Source: Macrothele yani
Lineage: Eukaryota; Arthropoda; Arachnida; Araneae; Macrothelidae
Reading direction: 5' to 3'
Assembly (NCBI GenBank): GCA_039090855.1
Contig: CM077034.1
Location: 231,015,005-231,079,004 of the forward strand
Length of the DNA: 64,000 nucleotides
Shown here: positions 52,610-63,455 of the stretch, piece by piece
Numbering within the stretch: the first letter of the stretch is position 1
Layout: every line of letters starts with the position of its first letter
Program-made: the position numbers and the translations under genes
The notes under the pieces: model-generated
What the model was told of the DNA's origin: nothing
Database searches by the model: none
What the model saw: the letters and a program-made list of their open reading frames with translations, nothing else

Positions 52610-52726
52610 ATGGTTCCACTGAAGGAGATGCCTGATATTTTGAAAGTTAGGAAAATTATATCTGAATTGAAGCCAAAGCAATGGGTGAGGCTGAAGAGAG
52701 GCTTCTACAAAGGGGATGTTGCTCAG
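52610..52726 (+). CDS. Spt5: SPT5 exon C (end of NGN linker and start of KOW1)
   Basis: Acceptor TTGACAG precedes 52610 and donor CAG/GTATGT follows 52726. The 39 codons, phase 0 at both ends, read [39 protein letters not shown]. Human SPT5 at the same place has MVPIKEMTDVLKVVKE and [20 protein letters not shown], also 39 residues. The second half begins the first KOW domain, which contacts upstream DNA and the elongation complex. The next exon should start with a sequence like VDYVEPSQN; I do not find it before 64000, so the following intron is longer than 11.2 kb. Confidence 0.97.
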
Positions 52727-52784
52727 GTATGTCATTGCTGAGGTTTGTGTATGTGTTGTTTATTCTTATTGATGTTCTTATTGG

Positions 52785-54125
52785 AAATGAGTTCCTGACT
52801 TACACAGAATGGTGAAAGAAACTCTTTTTGTAATGGTGAAAGAAACCGAGACTCTTTTTGTAATGGTGAAAGAGACTCTTTTCCTGACTTACACAGAATG
52901 GTGAAAGAGACTCTTTTCCTGACTTACACAGAATGGTGAAAGAGACTATTTTCCTGACTTACACAGAATGGTGAAAGAGACTCTTTTCCTGACTTACACA
53001 GAATGGTGAAAGAGACTCTTTTCCTGCCTTACACAGAATGGTGAAATAGACTCTTTTTGTAATGGTGAAAGAAACTGAGACTCTTTTTGTAATGGTGAAA
53101 GAGACTCTTTTCCTGACTTACACCGAATGGTGAAAGTGACTCTTTTCCTGACCTACACAGAATGGTGAAAGAGACTCTTTTCCTGCCTTACACAGAATGG
53201 TGAAAGAGACTCTTTTTGTAATGGTGAAAGAGACTCTTTTTTTAATGGTGAAAGAGACTCTTTTTGTAATGGTGAAAGATACTCTTTTCCTGACTTACAC
53301 AGAATGGTGAAAGAGGCTCTTTTCCTGACTTACACAGAATGGTTAAAGAGACTCTTTTCCTGACTTACACAGAATGGTGAAAGAGGCTCTTTTCCTGACT
53401 TACACAGAATGGTGAAAGAGACTCTTTTCCTGACTTACACAGAATGGTGAAAGAGGCTCTTTTCCTGACTTACACAGAATGGTGAAAGAGACTCTTTTTG
53501 TAATGGTGAAAGAAACCGAGACTCTTTTTGTAATGGTGAAAGAGACTCTTTTCCTGACTTACACAGAATGGTGAAAGAGGCTCTTTTCCTGACTTACACA
53601 GAATGGTGAAAGAGACTCTTTTCCCGACTTACACAGAATGGTGAAAGAGACTCTTTTCCTGACTTTCACAGAATGGTGAAAGAGACTCTTTTGTAGTGAA
53701 AGAGACTCTTTTCCTGACTTACAAAGAATGGTGAAAGAGACTCTTTTCCTGACTTACACAGAATGGTGAAAGAGACTCTTTTTGTAATGGTGAAAGAGAC
53801 TCTTTTCCTGACTTACACAGAATGGTGAAAGAGACTCTTTTTGTAATGGTGAAAGAGACTCTTTTCCTGACTTACACAGAATGGTGAAAGAGGCTCTTTT
53901 TGTAATGGTGAAAGAAACCGAGACTCTTTTTGTAATGGTGAAAGAGACTCTTTTCCTGACTTACACAGAATGGTGAAAGAGACTCTTTTTGTAATGGTGA
54001 AAGAGACTCTTTTCCTGACTTACACAGAATGGTGAAAGAGACTCTTTTCCTGACTTACACAGAATGGTGAAAGAGACTCTTTTCCCGACTTACACAGAAT
54101 GGTGAAAGAGACTATTTTTGTAATG
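52785..54125 (+). repeat. 35-bp and 24-bp mixed tandem array near the splice donor
   Basis: Two unit types share GTGAAAGAGACTCTTTT: a 35-bp form continuing CCTGACTTACACAGAATG and a 24-bp form continuing TGTAATG. Each has the near-palindrome AAAGAGACTCTTT. The array starts about 60 bases after the donor of exon C. The single-copy edge at about 52792 already contains TTCCTGACTTACACAGAATG, so the array probably arose from local intron sequence. I see no transposon source. Confidence 0.95.
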
Positions 54126-54699
54126 TAATATCAGAGAATGGCAGAAACACTGTGTAAGGCATAATTTGGTGGAATATCAATTTGGAATTCTCCTACAAAA
54201 GAAAGGAGATATAGTTTTCTAGGCTGCATTCAAGGTGAAATAACGAGTAACTTGTTTCAGTTGTGAAATTCAGTGGTAGGTAATTGTATTCTAAACTTTG
54301 AAAGTCGTTATTCTATTGTAATCGGTACTTAACTCAACAATGATGTGTTTCTTAACATAATGATGTGAATTCTTACATGTGATGTATGATTAATGAAAGC
54401 AAGTCTTCAGTAATTCCTTTTTTTTTTTTTTTTTTTTTGCATTTTCCATTTGTTTATTTCATTTTTTACAAACAACTAGCTGAACTGCCCAGCATTGCTC
54501 AGCAGGAGAATTTGGTGATAATTCACTATTTAAGTTTTGTACAGATCAAATAAAAACAATTAATTTTTTATGGCATGAACTGTACTTAATTAATACTTTG
54601 TTTCACTTTATCATTGATTTGAATTTATTCTCTGTAGAGTCTTTAAGCACACAGTGTCTTCAGTTTTTCCTTTCGATTTTTGTTGTTTTTTATATACAT
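54126..54699 (+). other. Intronic DNA with a poly-T run
   Basis: A T-run lies at 54418-54438. At 54476-54505, ACTAGCTGAACTGCCCAGCA resembles the short GC-rich end seen at 54704, so a fragment of the same repeat family may be present. Nothing else seen. Confidence 0.55.
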
Positions 54700-57600
54700 A
54701 TAGCAGGGGTACCCGGTACCTCCTGGGTAAATATTACTATTCGTGGAACCCCCAAGTTCACCGGGTGAGAGCTTATGAATAAAAAATATATTCCTGTTAT
54801 CTTATAGTAAATTTATTTTAATTCATTTAGGTTATTGAGCTGGGATGGCTGCAAATGTGAAAAAAAGATAGATTTAGTTAATTTACTTTTCCGAAACAAA
54901 AAGAAGAAGAAGAAGAGGAATGGAAATACTTACCTTCACTTCCAATGCTAAATTGCTTTGCAGTCTTTCACTGGGAAGCACTTGTCACAAAACTATCAAT
55001 TCTTGCACTTATCAGAACAAAAAGTATTAAATTCGATTTCAAAATAAAAAAGTAAAAAATAGAACTTTTTACAAAAATTTTGCATGGGGGCACCTTGAGC
55101 ACGGGCTCCAACCCCTTCCAAAACCATCTAGGATAACAATTCAAAACAAAAAAGTAAAAAACGAACTTTTTACAGAATGTTTGCATGGGGGCACCTTGAC
55201 CCCGGGCTCTGACCGCTTTCAAAACCATCTAGGATATGAGAGTACCATGAAATAGTGTAGCTATTCAAAACAAAAAAGTAAAAAGTGGAACTTTTTACAA
55301 AATTTTTGCATGGGGGAACCTTGACCCCAGGCTCCAACGCCATCCAAAACCATCTACGATACAAATTCAAAACAAAAAAGTAAAAATGGAACTTTTTACA
55401 AAAAATTTGTAAGTAGGCACCTTGACCCCGGGCTCTGACCGCTTTCAAAACCATCTAGGATATGAGAGTGCCATGAAATAGTACGCTGAACAAAACAAAA
55501 AAGTAAAAAGTAGAACTTTTTACAAACATTTGGATTGGGGGCACCTTGACCCCCGGCTCCACCCCTTCCCAAACCATCTAGGATCCCAAAACATCTATGA
55601 TCTAAGAGTACCATGAGATAGTATACCAATTCAAAACAAAAAAGTAAAAAATGGAAATTTTTATGAAAATTTTGTATGGGGGCACTTTGACCCCGGGCTC
55701 TGACCCCTTCCAAAACCATCTTTCTATGATCTAAGAGTACCATGAGATAGTATACCAATTCAAAACAAAAAAGTAAAAAATGGAACTTTTTATGAAAATT
55801 TTGTATGGGGGCACCTTGACCCTGGGCTCTGACCCCTTCCAAAACCATCTTTCTATGATCTAAGAGTACCATGAGATAGTATACCAAGTCAAAACAAAAA
55901 AGTAAAAAATGGAACTTTTTATGAAAATTTTGTATGGGGGCACCTTGACCCTGGGCTCTGACCCCTTCCAAAACCATCTTTCTATGATCTAAGAGTACCA
56001 TGAGATAGTATACCAATTCAAAACAAAAAAGTAAAAATGGAACTTTTTATGAAAATTTTGTATGGGGGCACCTTGACCCTGGGCTCTGACCCCTTCCAAA
56101 ACCATCTTTCTATGATCTAAGAGTACCATGAGATAGTATACCAATTCAAAACAAAAAAGTAAAAAATGGAACTTTATATGAAAATTTTGTATGGGGGCAC
56201 CTTGACCCTGGGCTCTGACCCCTTCCAAAACCATCTTTCTATGATCTAAGAGTACCATGAGATAGTATACCAAGTCAAAACAAAAAAGTAAAAATGGAAC
56301 TTTTTATGAAAATTTTGTATGGGGGCACCTTGACCCTGGGCTCTGACCCCTTCCAAAACCATCTTTCTATGATCTAAGAGTACCATGAGATAGTATACCA
56401 ATTCAAAACAAAAAAGTAAAAAATGGAAATTTTTATGAAAATTTTGTATGGGGGCACTTTGACCCTGGGCTCTGACCCCTTCCAAAACCATCTTTCTATG
56501 ATCTAAGAGTACCATGAGATAGTATACCAATTCAAAACAAAAAAGTAAAAAATGGAACTTTTTATGAAAATTTTGTATGGGGGCACCTTGACCCTGGGCT
56601 CTGACCCCTTCCAAAACCATCTTTCTATGATCTAAGAGTACCATGAGATAGTATACCAATTCAAAACAAAAAAGTAAAAAATGGAACTTTTTATGATAAA
56701 TTAGAATAAAGCGATTTTGAAACCTTGACCCTGGGCTCTGACCCCTTCCAAAACCATCTTTCTATGATCTAAGAGTACCATGAGATAGTATACCAAGTCA
56801 AAACAAAAAAGTAAAAAATGGAACTTTTTATGAAAATTTTGTATGGGGGCACCTTGACCCTGGGCTCTGACCCCTTCCAAAACCATCTTTCTATGATCTA
56901 AGAGTACTATGAGATAGTATACCAATTCAAAACAAAAAAGTAAAAAATGGAACTTTTTATGAAAATTTTGTATGGGGGCACCTTGACCCTGGGCTCTGAC
57001 CCCTTCCAAAACCATCTTTCTATGATCTAAGAGTACCATGAGATAGTATACCAAGTCAAAACAAAAAAGTAAAAAATGGAACTTTTTATGAAAATTTTGT
57101 ATGGGGGCACCTTGACCCTGGGCTCTGACCCCTTCCAAAACCATCTTTCTATGATCTAAGAGTACCATGAGATAGTATACCAATTCAAAACAAAAAAGTA
57201 AAAATGGAACTTTTTATGAAAATTTTGTATGGGGGCACCTTGACCCTGGGCTCTGACCCCTTCCAAAACCATCTTTCTATGATCTAAGAGTACCATGAGA
57301 TAGTATACCAATTCAAAACAAAAAAGTAAAAAATGGAACTTTATATGAAAATTTTGTATGGGGGCACCTTGACCCTGGGCTCTGACCCCTTCCAAAACCA
57401 TCTTTCTATGATCTAAGAGTACCATGAGATAGTATACCAAGTCAAAACAAAAAAGTAAAAAATGGAACTTTTTATGAAAATTTTGTATGGGGGCACCTTG
57501 ACCCTGGGCTCTGACCCCTTCCAAAACCATCTTTCTATGATCTAAGAGTACCATGAGATAGTATACCAAGTCAAAACAAAAAAGTAAAAAATGGAACTTT

Positions 57601-60600
57601 TTATGAAAATTTTGTATGGGGGCACCTTGACCCTGGGCTCTGACCCCTTCCAAAACCATCTTTCTATGATCTAAGAGTACCATGAGAGAGTATACCAATT
57701 CAAAACAAAAAAGTAAAAAATGGAACTTTTTATGAAAATTTTGTATGGGGGCACCTTGACCCTGGGCTCTGACCCCTTCCAAAACCATCTTTCTATGATC
57801 TAAGAGTACCATGAGATAGTATACCAATTCAAAACAAAAAAGTAAAAAATGGAACTTTTTATGAAAATTTTGTATGGGGGCACCTTGACCCTGGGCTCTG
57901 ACCCCTTCCAAAACCATCTTTCTATGATCTAAGAGTACCATGAGATAGTATACCAAGTCAAAACAAAAAAGTAAAAAATGGAACATTTTATGAAAATTTT
58001 GTATGGGGGCACTTTGACCCTGGGCTCTGACCCCTTCCAAAACCATCTTTCTATGACCTAAGAGTACCATGAGATAGTATACCAATTCAAAACAAAAAAG
58101 TAAAAAATGGAACTTTTTATGAAAATTTTGTATGGGGGCACCTTGACCCTGGGCTCTGACCCCTTCCAAAACCATCTTTCTATGATCTAAGAGTACCATG
58201 AGATAGTATACCAATTCAAAACAAAAAAGTAAAAAATGGAACTTTTTATGAAAATTTTGTATGGGGGCACCTTGACCCTGGGCTCTGACCCCTTCCAAAA
58301 CCATCTTTCTATGATCTAAGAGTACCATGAGATAGTATACCAAGTCAAAACAAAAAAGTAAAAAATGGAACTTTTTATGAAAATTTTGTATGGGGGCACC
58401 TTGACCCTGGGCTCTGACCCCTTCCAAAACCATCTTTCTATGATCTAAGAGTACCATGAGATAGTATACCAAGTCAAAACAAAAAAGTAAAAAATGGAAC
58501 TTTTTATGAAAATTTTGTATGGGGGCACCTTGACCCTGGGCTCTGACCCCTTCCAAAACCATCTTTCTATGATCTAAGAGTACTATGAGATAGTATACCA
58601 ATTCAAAACAAAAAAAGTAAAAAATGGAACTTTTTATGAAAATTTTGTATGGGGGCACCTTGACCCTGGGCTCTGACCCCTTCCAAAACCATCTTTCTAT
58701 GATCTAAGAGTACGATGAGATAGTATACCAATTCAAAACAAAAAAGTAAAAAATGGAACTTTTTATGAAAATTTTGTATGGGGGCACCTTGACCCTGGGC
58801 TCTGACCCCTTCCAAAACCATCTTTCTATGATCTAAGAGTACCATGAGATAGTATACCAAGTCAAAACAAAAAAGTAAAAAATGGAACTTTTTATGAAAA
58901 TTTTGTATGGGGGCACCTTGACCCTGGGCTCTGACCCCTTCCAAAACCATCTTTCTATGATCTAAGAGTACCATGAGATAGTATACCAATTCAAAACAAA
59001 AAAGTAAAAAATGGAACTTTTTATGAAAATTTTGTATGGGGGCACCTTGACCCTGGGCTCTGACCCCTTCCAAAACCATCTTTCTATGATCTAAGAGTAC
59101 CATGAGATAGTATACCAATTCAAAACAAAAAGTAAAAAATGGAACTTTTTATGAAAATTTTGTATGGGGGCACCTTGACCCTGGGCTCTGACCCCTTCCA
59201 AAACCATCTTTCTATGATCTAAGAGTACCATGAGATAGTATACCAATTCAAAACAAAAAAGTAAAAAATGGAACTTTTTATGAAAATTTTGTATGGGGGC
59301 ACCTTGACCCTGGGCTCTGACCCCTTCCAAAACCATCTTTCTATGATCTAAGAGTACCATGAGATAGTATACCAATTCAAAACAAAAAAGTAAGAAATGG
59401 AACTTTTTATGAAAATTTTGTATGGGGGCACCTTGACCCTGGGCTCTGACCCCTTCCAAAACCATCTTTCTATGATCTAAGAGTACCATGAGATAGTATA
59501 CCAATTCAAAACAAAAAAGTAAAAAATGGAACTTTTTATGAAAATTTTGTATGGGGGCACCTTGACCCTGGGCTCTGACCCCTTCCAAAACCATCTTTCT
59601 ATGATCTAAGAGTACCATGAGATAGTATACCAAGTCAAAACAAAAAAGTAAAAAATGGAACTTTTTATGAAAATTTTGTATGGGGGCACCTTGACCCTGG
59701 GCTCTGACCCCTTCCAAAACCATCTTTCTATGATCTAAGAGTACCATGAGATAGTATACCAAGTCAAAACAAAAAAGTAAAAAATGGAACTTTTTATGAA
59801 AATTTTGTATGGGGGCACCTTGACCCTGGGCTCTGACCCCTTCCAAAACCATCTTTCTATGATCTAAGAGTACCATGAGATAGTATACCAAGTCAAAACA
59901 AAAAAGTAAAAAATGGAACTTTTTATGAAAATTTTGTATGGGGGCACCTTGACCCTGGGCTCTGACCCCTTCCAAAACCATCTTTCTATGATCTAAGAGT
60001 ACTATGAGATAGTATACCAATTCAAAACAAAAAAGTAAAAAATGGAACTTTTTATGAAAATTTTGTATGGGGGCACCTTGACCCTGGGCTCTGACCCCTT
60101 CCAAAACCATCTTTCTATGATCTAAGAGTACCATGAGATAGTATACCAAGTCAAAACAAAAAAGTAAAAAATGGAACTTTTTATGAAAATTTTGTATGGG
60201 GGCACCTTGACCCTGGGCTCTGACCCCTTCCAAAACCATCTTTCTATGATCTAAGAGTACCATGAGATAGTATACCAAGTCAAAACAAAAAAGTAAAAAA
60301 TGGAACTTTTTATGAAAATTTTGTATGGGGGCACCTTGACCCTGGGCTCTGACCCCTTCCAAAACCATCTTTCTATGATCTAAGAGTACCATGAGATAGT
60401 ATACCAAGTCAAAACAAAAAAGTAAAAAATGGAACTTTTTATGAAAATTTTGTATGGGGGCACCTTGACCCTGGGCTCTGACCCCTTCCAAAACCATCTT
60501 TCTATGATCTAAGAGTACCATGAGAGAGTATACCAATTCAAAACAAAAAAGTAAAAAATGGAACTTTTTATGAAAATTTTGTATGGGGGCACCTTGACCC

Positions 60601-60912
60601 TGGGCTCTGACCCCTTCCAAAACCATCTTTCTATGATCTAAGAGTACCATGAGATAGTATACCAAGTCAAAACAAAAAAGTAAAAAATGGAACTTTTTAT
60701 GAAAATTTTGTATGGGGGCACCTTGACCCTGGGCTCTGACCCCTTCCAAAACCATCTTTCTATGATCTAAGAGTACTATGAGATAGTATACTAATTCAAA
60801 ACAAAAAAGTAAAAAATGGAACTTTTTATGAAAATTTTGTATGGGGGCACCTTGACCCTGGGCTCTGACCCCTTCCAAAACCATCTTTCTATGATGTAAG
60901 AGTACCATGAGA
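54700..60912 (-). mobile_element. Repeat element expanded by a 129-bp array
   Basis: The left end (AGCAGGGGTACCCGGTACCT, CTGGGTAAATATTACTATTC, then ATTCATAAGCTC-like sequence in reverse) is the reverse complement of the right end of the element at 13140-13912. It is therefore a second copy in opposite orientation. From about 55020 the body is a tandem array. Confidence 0.75.
55020..60912. repeat. 129-bp tandem array (about 45 copies)
   Basis: AAGAGTACCATGAG recurs every 129 bases (for example 55733, 55862, 55991), with some 128-bp units from A-run changes. The left five units are more diverged than the rest. The reverse complement contains GGTATACTATCTCATGGTAC and CATACAAAATTTTC, shared with the 135-bp unit at 13210-13815. 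As 129 is 43 codons, minus-strand frames stay open for up to about 600 codons; they end at 128-bp units. These are not genes. Confidence 0.96.
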
Positions 60913-61594
60913 TACTGTATTTTGGTCATTTACGAGGTCGGTACACAAGTGAAAAGAATATCTTGGGGGGGGATTTCGGGTCGGAGATCGGAATTCCATC
61001 TTTACGAAACTTTCGAAAACGGAAGGTCGACGGAATTCAGATTTTTTCTGTAATCGTAATTTCTTTTTTCTTGCAATGTTCTGTCCAGTAATATTGCTAA
61101 ATATAAGTTTACTGCATAAATATTTGTATTTCAGCTTGAACATTTATGGAAAATTTCCAAAAGTGGGAGTAGTCGTACGGAGGATAGATTTTTGCCATAA
61201 TCGCCCCCCCCCCCGCGCGATATTCCGGAGAATGGAAGGAAGTGACAAAGTTGGAAAATTTGTAAAAATTGACGCATAGTGTTCAAAAGTGTTATCCTCA
61301 AAGTTACACCATTTATCTAAAACAGTTGAAGCTTTGATATCATGCGCTCATGGTCCTCAGACTGAAAGTTTTTTCAGCATGCTAAAAGAAATTATCAGAA
61401 GGAATAAAGAAAAGAAAGAAAATCAACAATAAAGAAATAGGGACAGAAAGATATCAGGAGAAAAAAAGAAGCAATGAATGCTACGCAGCTGCAAGGTCAA
61501 TAAAAATCAAACTAACAGTGGTCCGCAGTCTTGCTGTGTGTTTTGATTTTTCACCCAGTTAAAGTATCCAGCCTTTTTTTTTCCTTCTTTGGTT
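60913..61594. other. Intronic DNA; possible hAT-like fragment
   Basis: Around 61335-61405 the plus strand reads AHGPQTESFFSMLKEIIRRN, slightly reminiscent of the C-terminal SH.....ER.FS motif of hAT transposases. A C-run lies at 61204-61216. Nothing else is recognised. Confidence 0.25.
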
Positions 61595-61605
61595 TATCTT
61601 GTCAT

Positions 61606-61827
61606 TTTTTTTTTTTTTTTGATTGGAGGTTTAACGACCACCGTGAGCAACTCAACGGTCTATAAGCAGTCGCTCGTCCCTAATTTAGGGTCACTGGTTC
61701 CAGGGAAGGGAGAGAACCAGTGCCGGAAGACAAACGCAACATCCATGCCTCACCGGGATTCCAACCCGGACCCCGTTCGGACGAATGATCAGAGGCCATC
61801 GCTTAGACCACTGCGCCACCGGGGGGC
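61606..61827 (-). mobile_element. SINE-A copy with target-site duplication
   Basis: Minus strand: head with B box variant GGTTGGAATCC, body and poly-A (plus-strand T-run). It is flanked by TATCTTGTCAT at 61595-61605 and 61828-61838. Confidence 0.93.
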
Positions 61828-61838
61828 TATCTTGTCAT

Positions 61839-61981
61839 AAACTGCAATTTTAGAGGCAGTATGATCATATGGTGAGTGAAGGTTTGCACGCTGCACGTTC
61901 GCTTACTTGGATTTCCCATCTGTCAAGTGTTGTGGAATTCTAAACGCATCTGACTGATTTTTATTGGTGGAAGTTTCGAAC
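61839..61981. other. Short intronic stretch
   Basis: No feature seen between the SINE and the MITE. Confidence 0.5.
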
Positions 61982-61985
61982 TTAA

Positions 61986-62671
61986 GGTGGACCTCAAGTA
62001 ATTTTGCTTCTTTTTTTTTTTTTTTTTTTTTTTTTTTGATTAGAGGTTTAACGACCACCGTGAGCAACTCAAATGGGCTATGAGCAGTCGCCCGTCCCTA
62101 ATTTAGGGTCACTGGTTCCAGGGAAGGGAGAGAGCCAGTGCCGTAAGACAAACACAACATCCATGCCTGACCGGGATTCGAACCCGGACCCTTACGGACG
62201 AATGATCACAGGCCAACGCCTTAGACCACTGCGCCACCGGGGCGACTAATTTTGCTTCCTATATTTCCAATGGGAAAACTTCTGTACACATTTTCTTCAC
62301 AATTAATGCGTTCCCAAGGATGAAAATTTGAACTTCGATTAAAATAGCTTCATTTCATAACTTGGAATACTTAATATTTTCTAAAACATAACCATAATTA
62401 TGCAATCCAGCATTTGTTTGTCTACTGACGTCATCAAAGTACAGGTCGCGCCATCTTTTTTCTCATTTCAATACTACCAAAGGAAAAGTTATTGATTTTT
62501 AATATAAATATGGTTATGTTTTAGAAAATATTAAGTATTCCAAGCTATAATATGAAGTTATTTTAATCGATGTTCAAATTTTCATCCTTTGGAACGCATT
62601 AATTGTGAAGAAAATGTGTACAGAAGTTTTTCCATTGGAAGTACAGGAAGCAAAATTACTTGACGCCCACC
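61986..62671. mobile_element. Foldback MITE with long inverted repeats, flanked by TTAA
   Basis: The left arm (61986-62396, excluding a nested SINE) and right arm (62511-62671) are inverted repeats of about 160 bp. Examples are GGTGGACCTCAAGTAATTTT against the complement of the right end GGTGGGCGTCAAGTAATTTT, and TAATATTTTCTAAAACATAA at 62371-62390 against its complement near 62515. TTAA is present on both sides (61982-61985 and 62672-62675), as expected for piggyBac-type target duplication. The centre is about 115 bp and non-coding. Confidence 0.88.
62011..62246 (-). mobile_element. SINE-A copy nested in the MITE arm
   Basis: Full-length, with a long plus-strand T-run (poly-A tail), body, B box GGTTCGAATCC and head. 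It is flanked by TAATTTTGCTTC at 61999-62010 and 62247-62258. The other MITE arm carries the target once. Confidence 0.95.
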
Positions 62672-62779
62672 TTAAATCTCGCAGTGTTACATATCATGCT
62701 CTTGCCAGCAGGGGGAATCAACTTTGCGTTTCACATGAGTTAAGTTTGTTTCATTAGAGTCCCTGTTTGTTGTAACGTT

Positions 62780-63008
62780 TTGTTGTGGTGCGTATTTCTT
62801 GTTCACAAAGAGATGAATCGTTTCATAAAAAAGTCTATGTATGCCGCACAATAATACCAATTACTACTGACAAGGTTCTACCCAATGTTGGCAGGTATGT
62901 AATTGTGAAGCACAGAAGGTCTTGTGTACGTCATGTGATGGATGTCAGTGAAGCTCGAACTGTGGGCCAAGATCGCTGTAAATGGAGACGTTTGGTACAC
63001 CAACAGTA
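62780..63008 (+). pseudogene. Possible LINE C-terminal fragment
   Basis: The plus strand ends with VRHVMDVSEARTVGQDRCKW and RRLVHQQ. A DR.KWR.LVH pattern is common at the C-terminus of RTE-type and related LINE polyproteins. There is no other support, and the upstream part of the frame matches nothing I know. Confidence 0.3.
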
Positions 63009-63059
63009 AGTAAATACTCTGTTAAACATTTATCTGGCAGATTTTCTTTCTTTGTGGAG

Positions 63060-63357
63060 GTAACTTTCTGATAGGAAGGAAGATTTCTGGAATGAGCTAA
63101 AAGCTGTTTTGAGCCAGTTTGGTGCTAAAGAGTAAGTTATGGTAGCAGGGGATTTTAATGCTAACGTAGGTGTGCAGAATGCAATATCTGATAACATTCT
63201 GGGTAAGTTTAATGATCCTTGTGTGAATGATAATGGTAAAAGATTAATTGCATTCTGCATTGAAAATGGTTTGTGTGCATATATTACATTTTTCAACCAC
63301 AAGTACAGTCATTGCCAAAATTCCTGCACCAGTACACCGAAGGTCAATTTTTGATGT
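63060..63357 (+). pseudogene. LINE endonuclease (EEP-type) fragment
   Basis: Plus strand: DRKEDFWNELKAVLSQFGAK, a stop, then MVAGDFNANVGVQNAISDNI, LGKFNDPCVNDNGKRLIAFC and IENGLCAYITFFNHKYSHCQ. AGDFNA is the conserved exonuclease-endonuclease-phosphatase motif, and NGKRLIAFC..N matches RTE-type endonucleases. The following SPDG and SQID-type motifs are not visible. It could be the missing 5' part of the LINE family at 36311-38040, but no overlap exists to prove it. Confidence 0.75.
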
Positions 63358-63403
63358 TTGAAGTCAACGTATACAGCGTAATGGTAAAGTCAAGAATACA
63401 TAC

Positions 63404-63455
63404 ACTGCTGGACAATTGCTAAGGACGGATCATAAACGGCTATATAGCGCATGGA
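63404..63455 (+). mobile_element. Tc1 terminal inverted repeat without its transposon
   Basis: CACTGCTGGACAATTGCTAA, GGACGGATCATAAACGGCTA and TATAGCGCAT match the right end of the Tc1 at 32072-33615 in reverse complement for about 50 bases, then break off where the 42-bp array begins. Confidence 0.88.

Noticed and set aside
55396..60929. Minus-strand open frame of 612 codons with 43-residue repeats
   Set aside because: Produced by the 129-bp array (43 codons); it ends wherever a unit has lost one base. The related short copy at 13140 has no such frame.
62785..63009. Next SPT5 exon
   Set aside because: The translation does not match the expected continuation of KOW1 (VDYVEPSQN type), and the flanks lack a convincing acceptor in phase 0.
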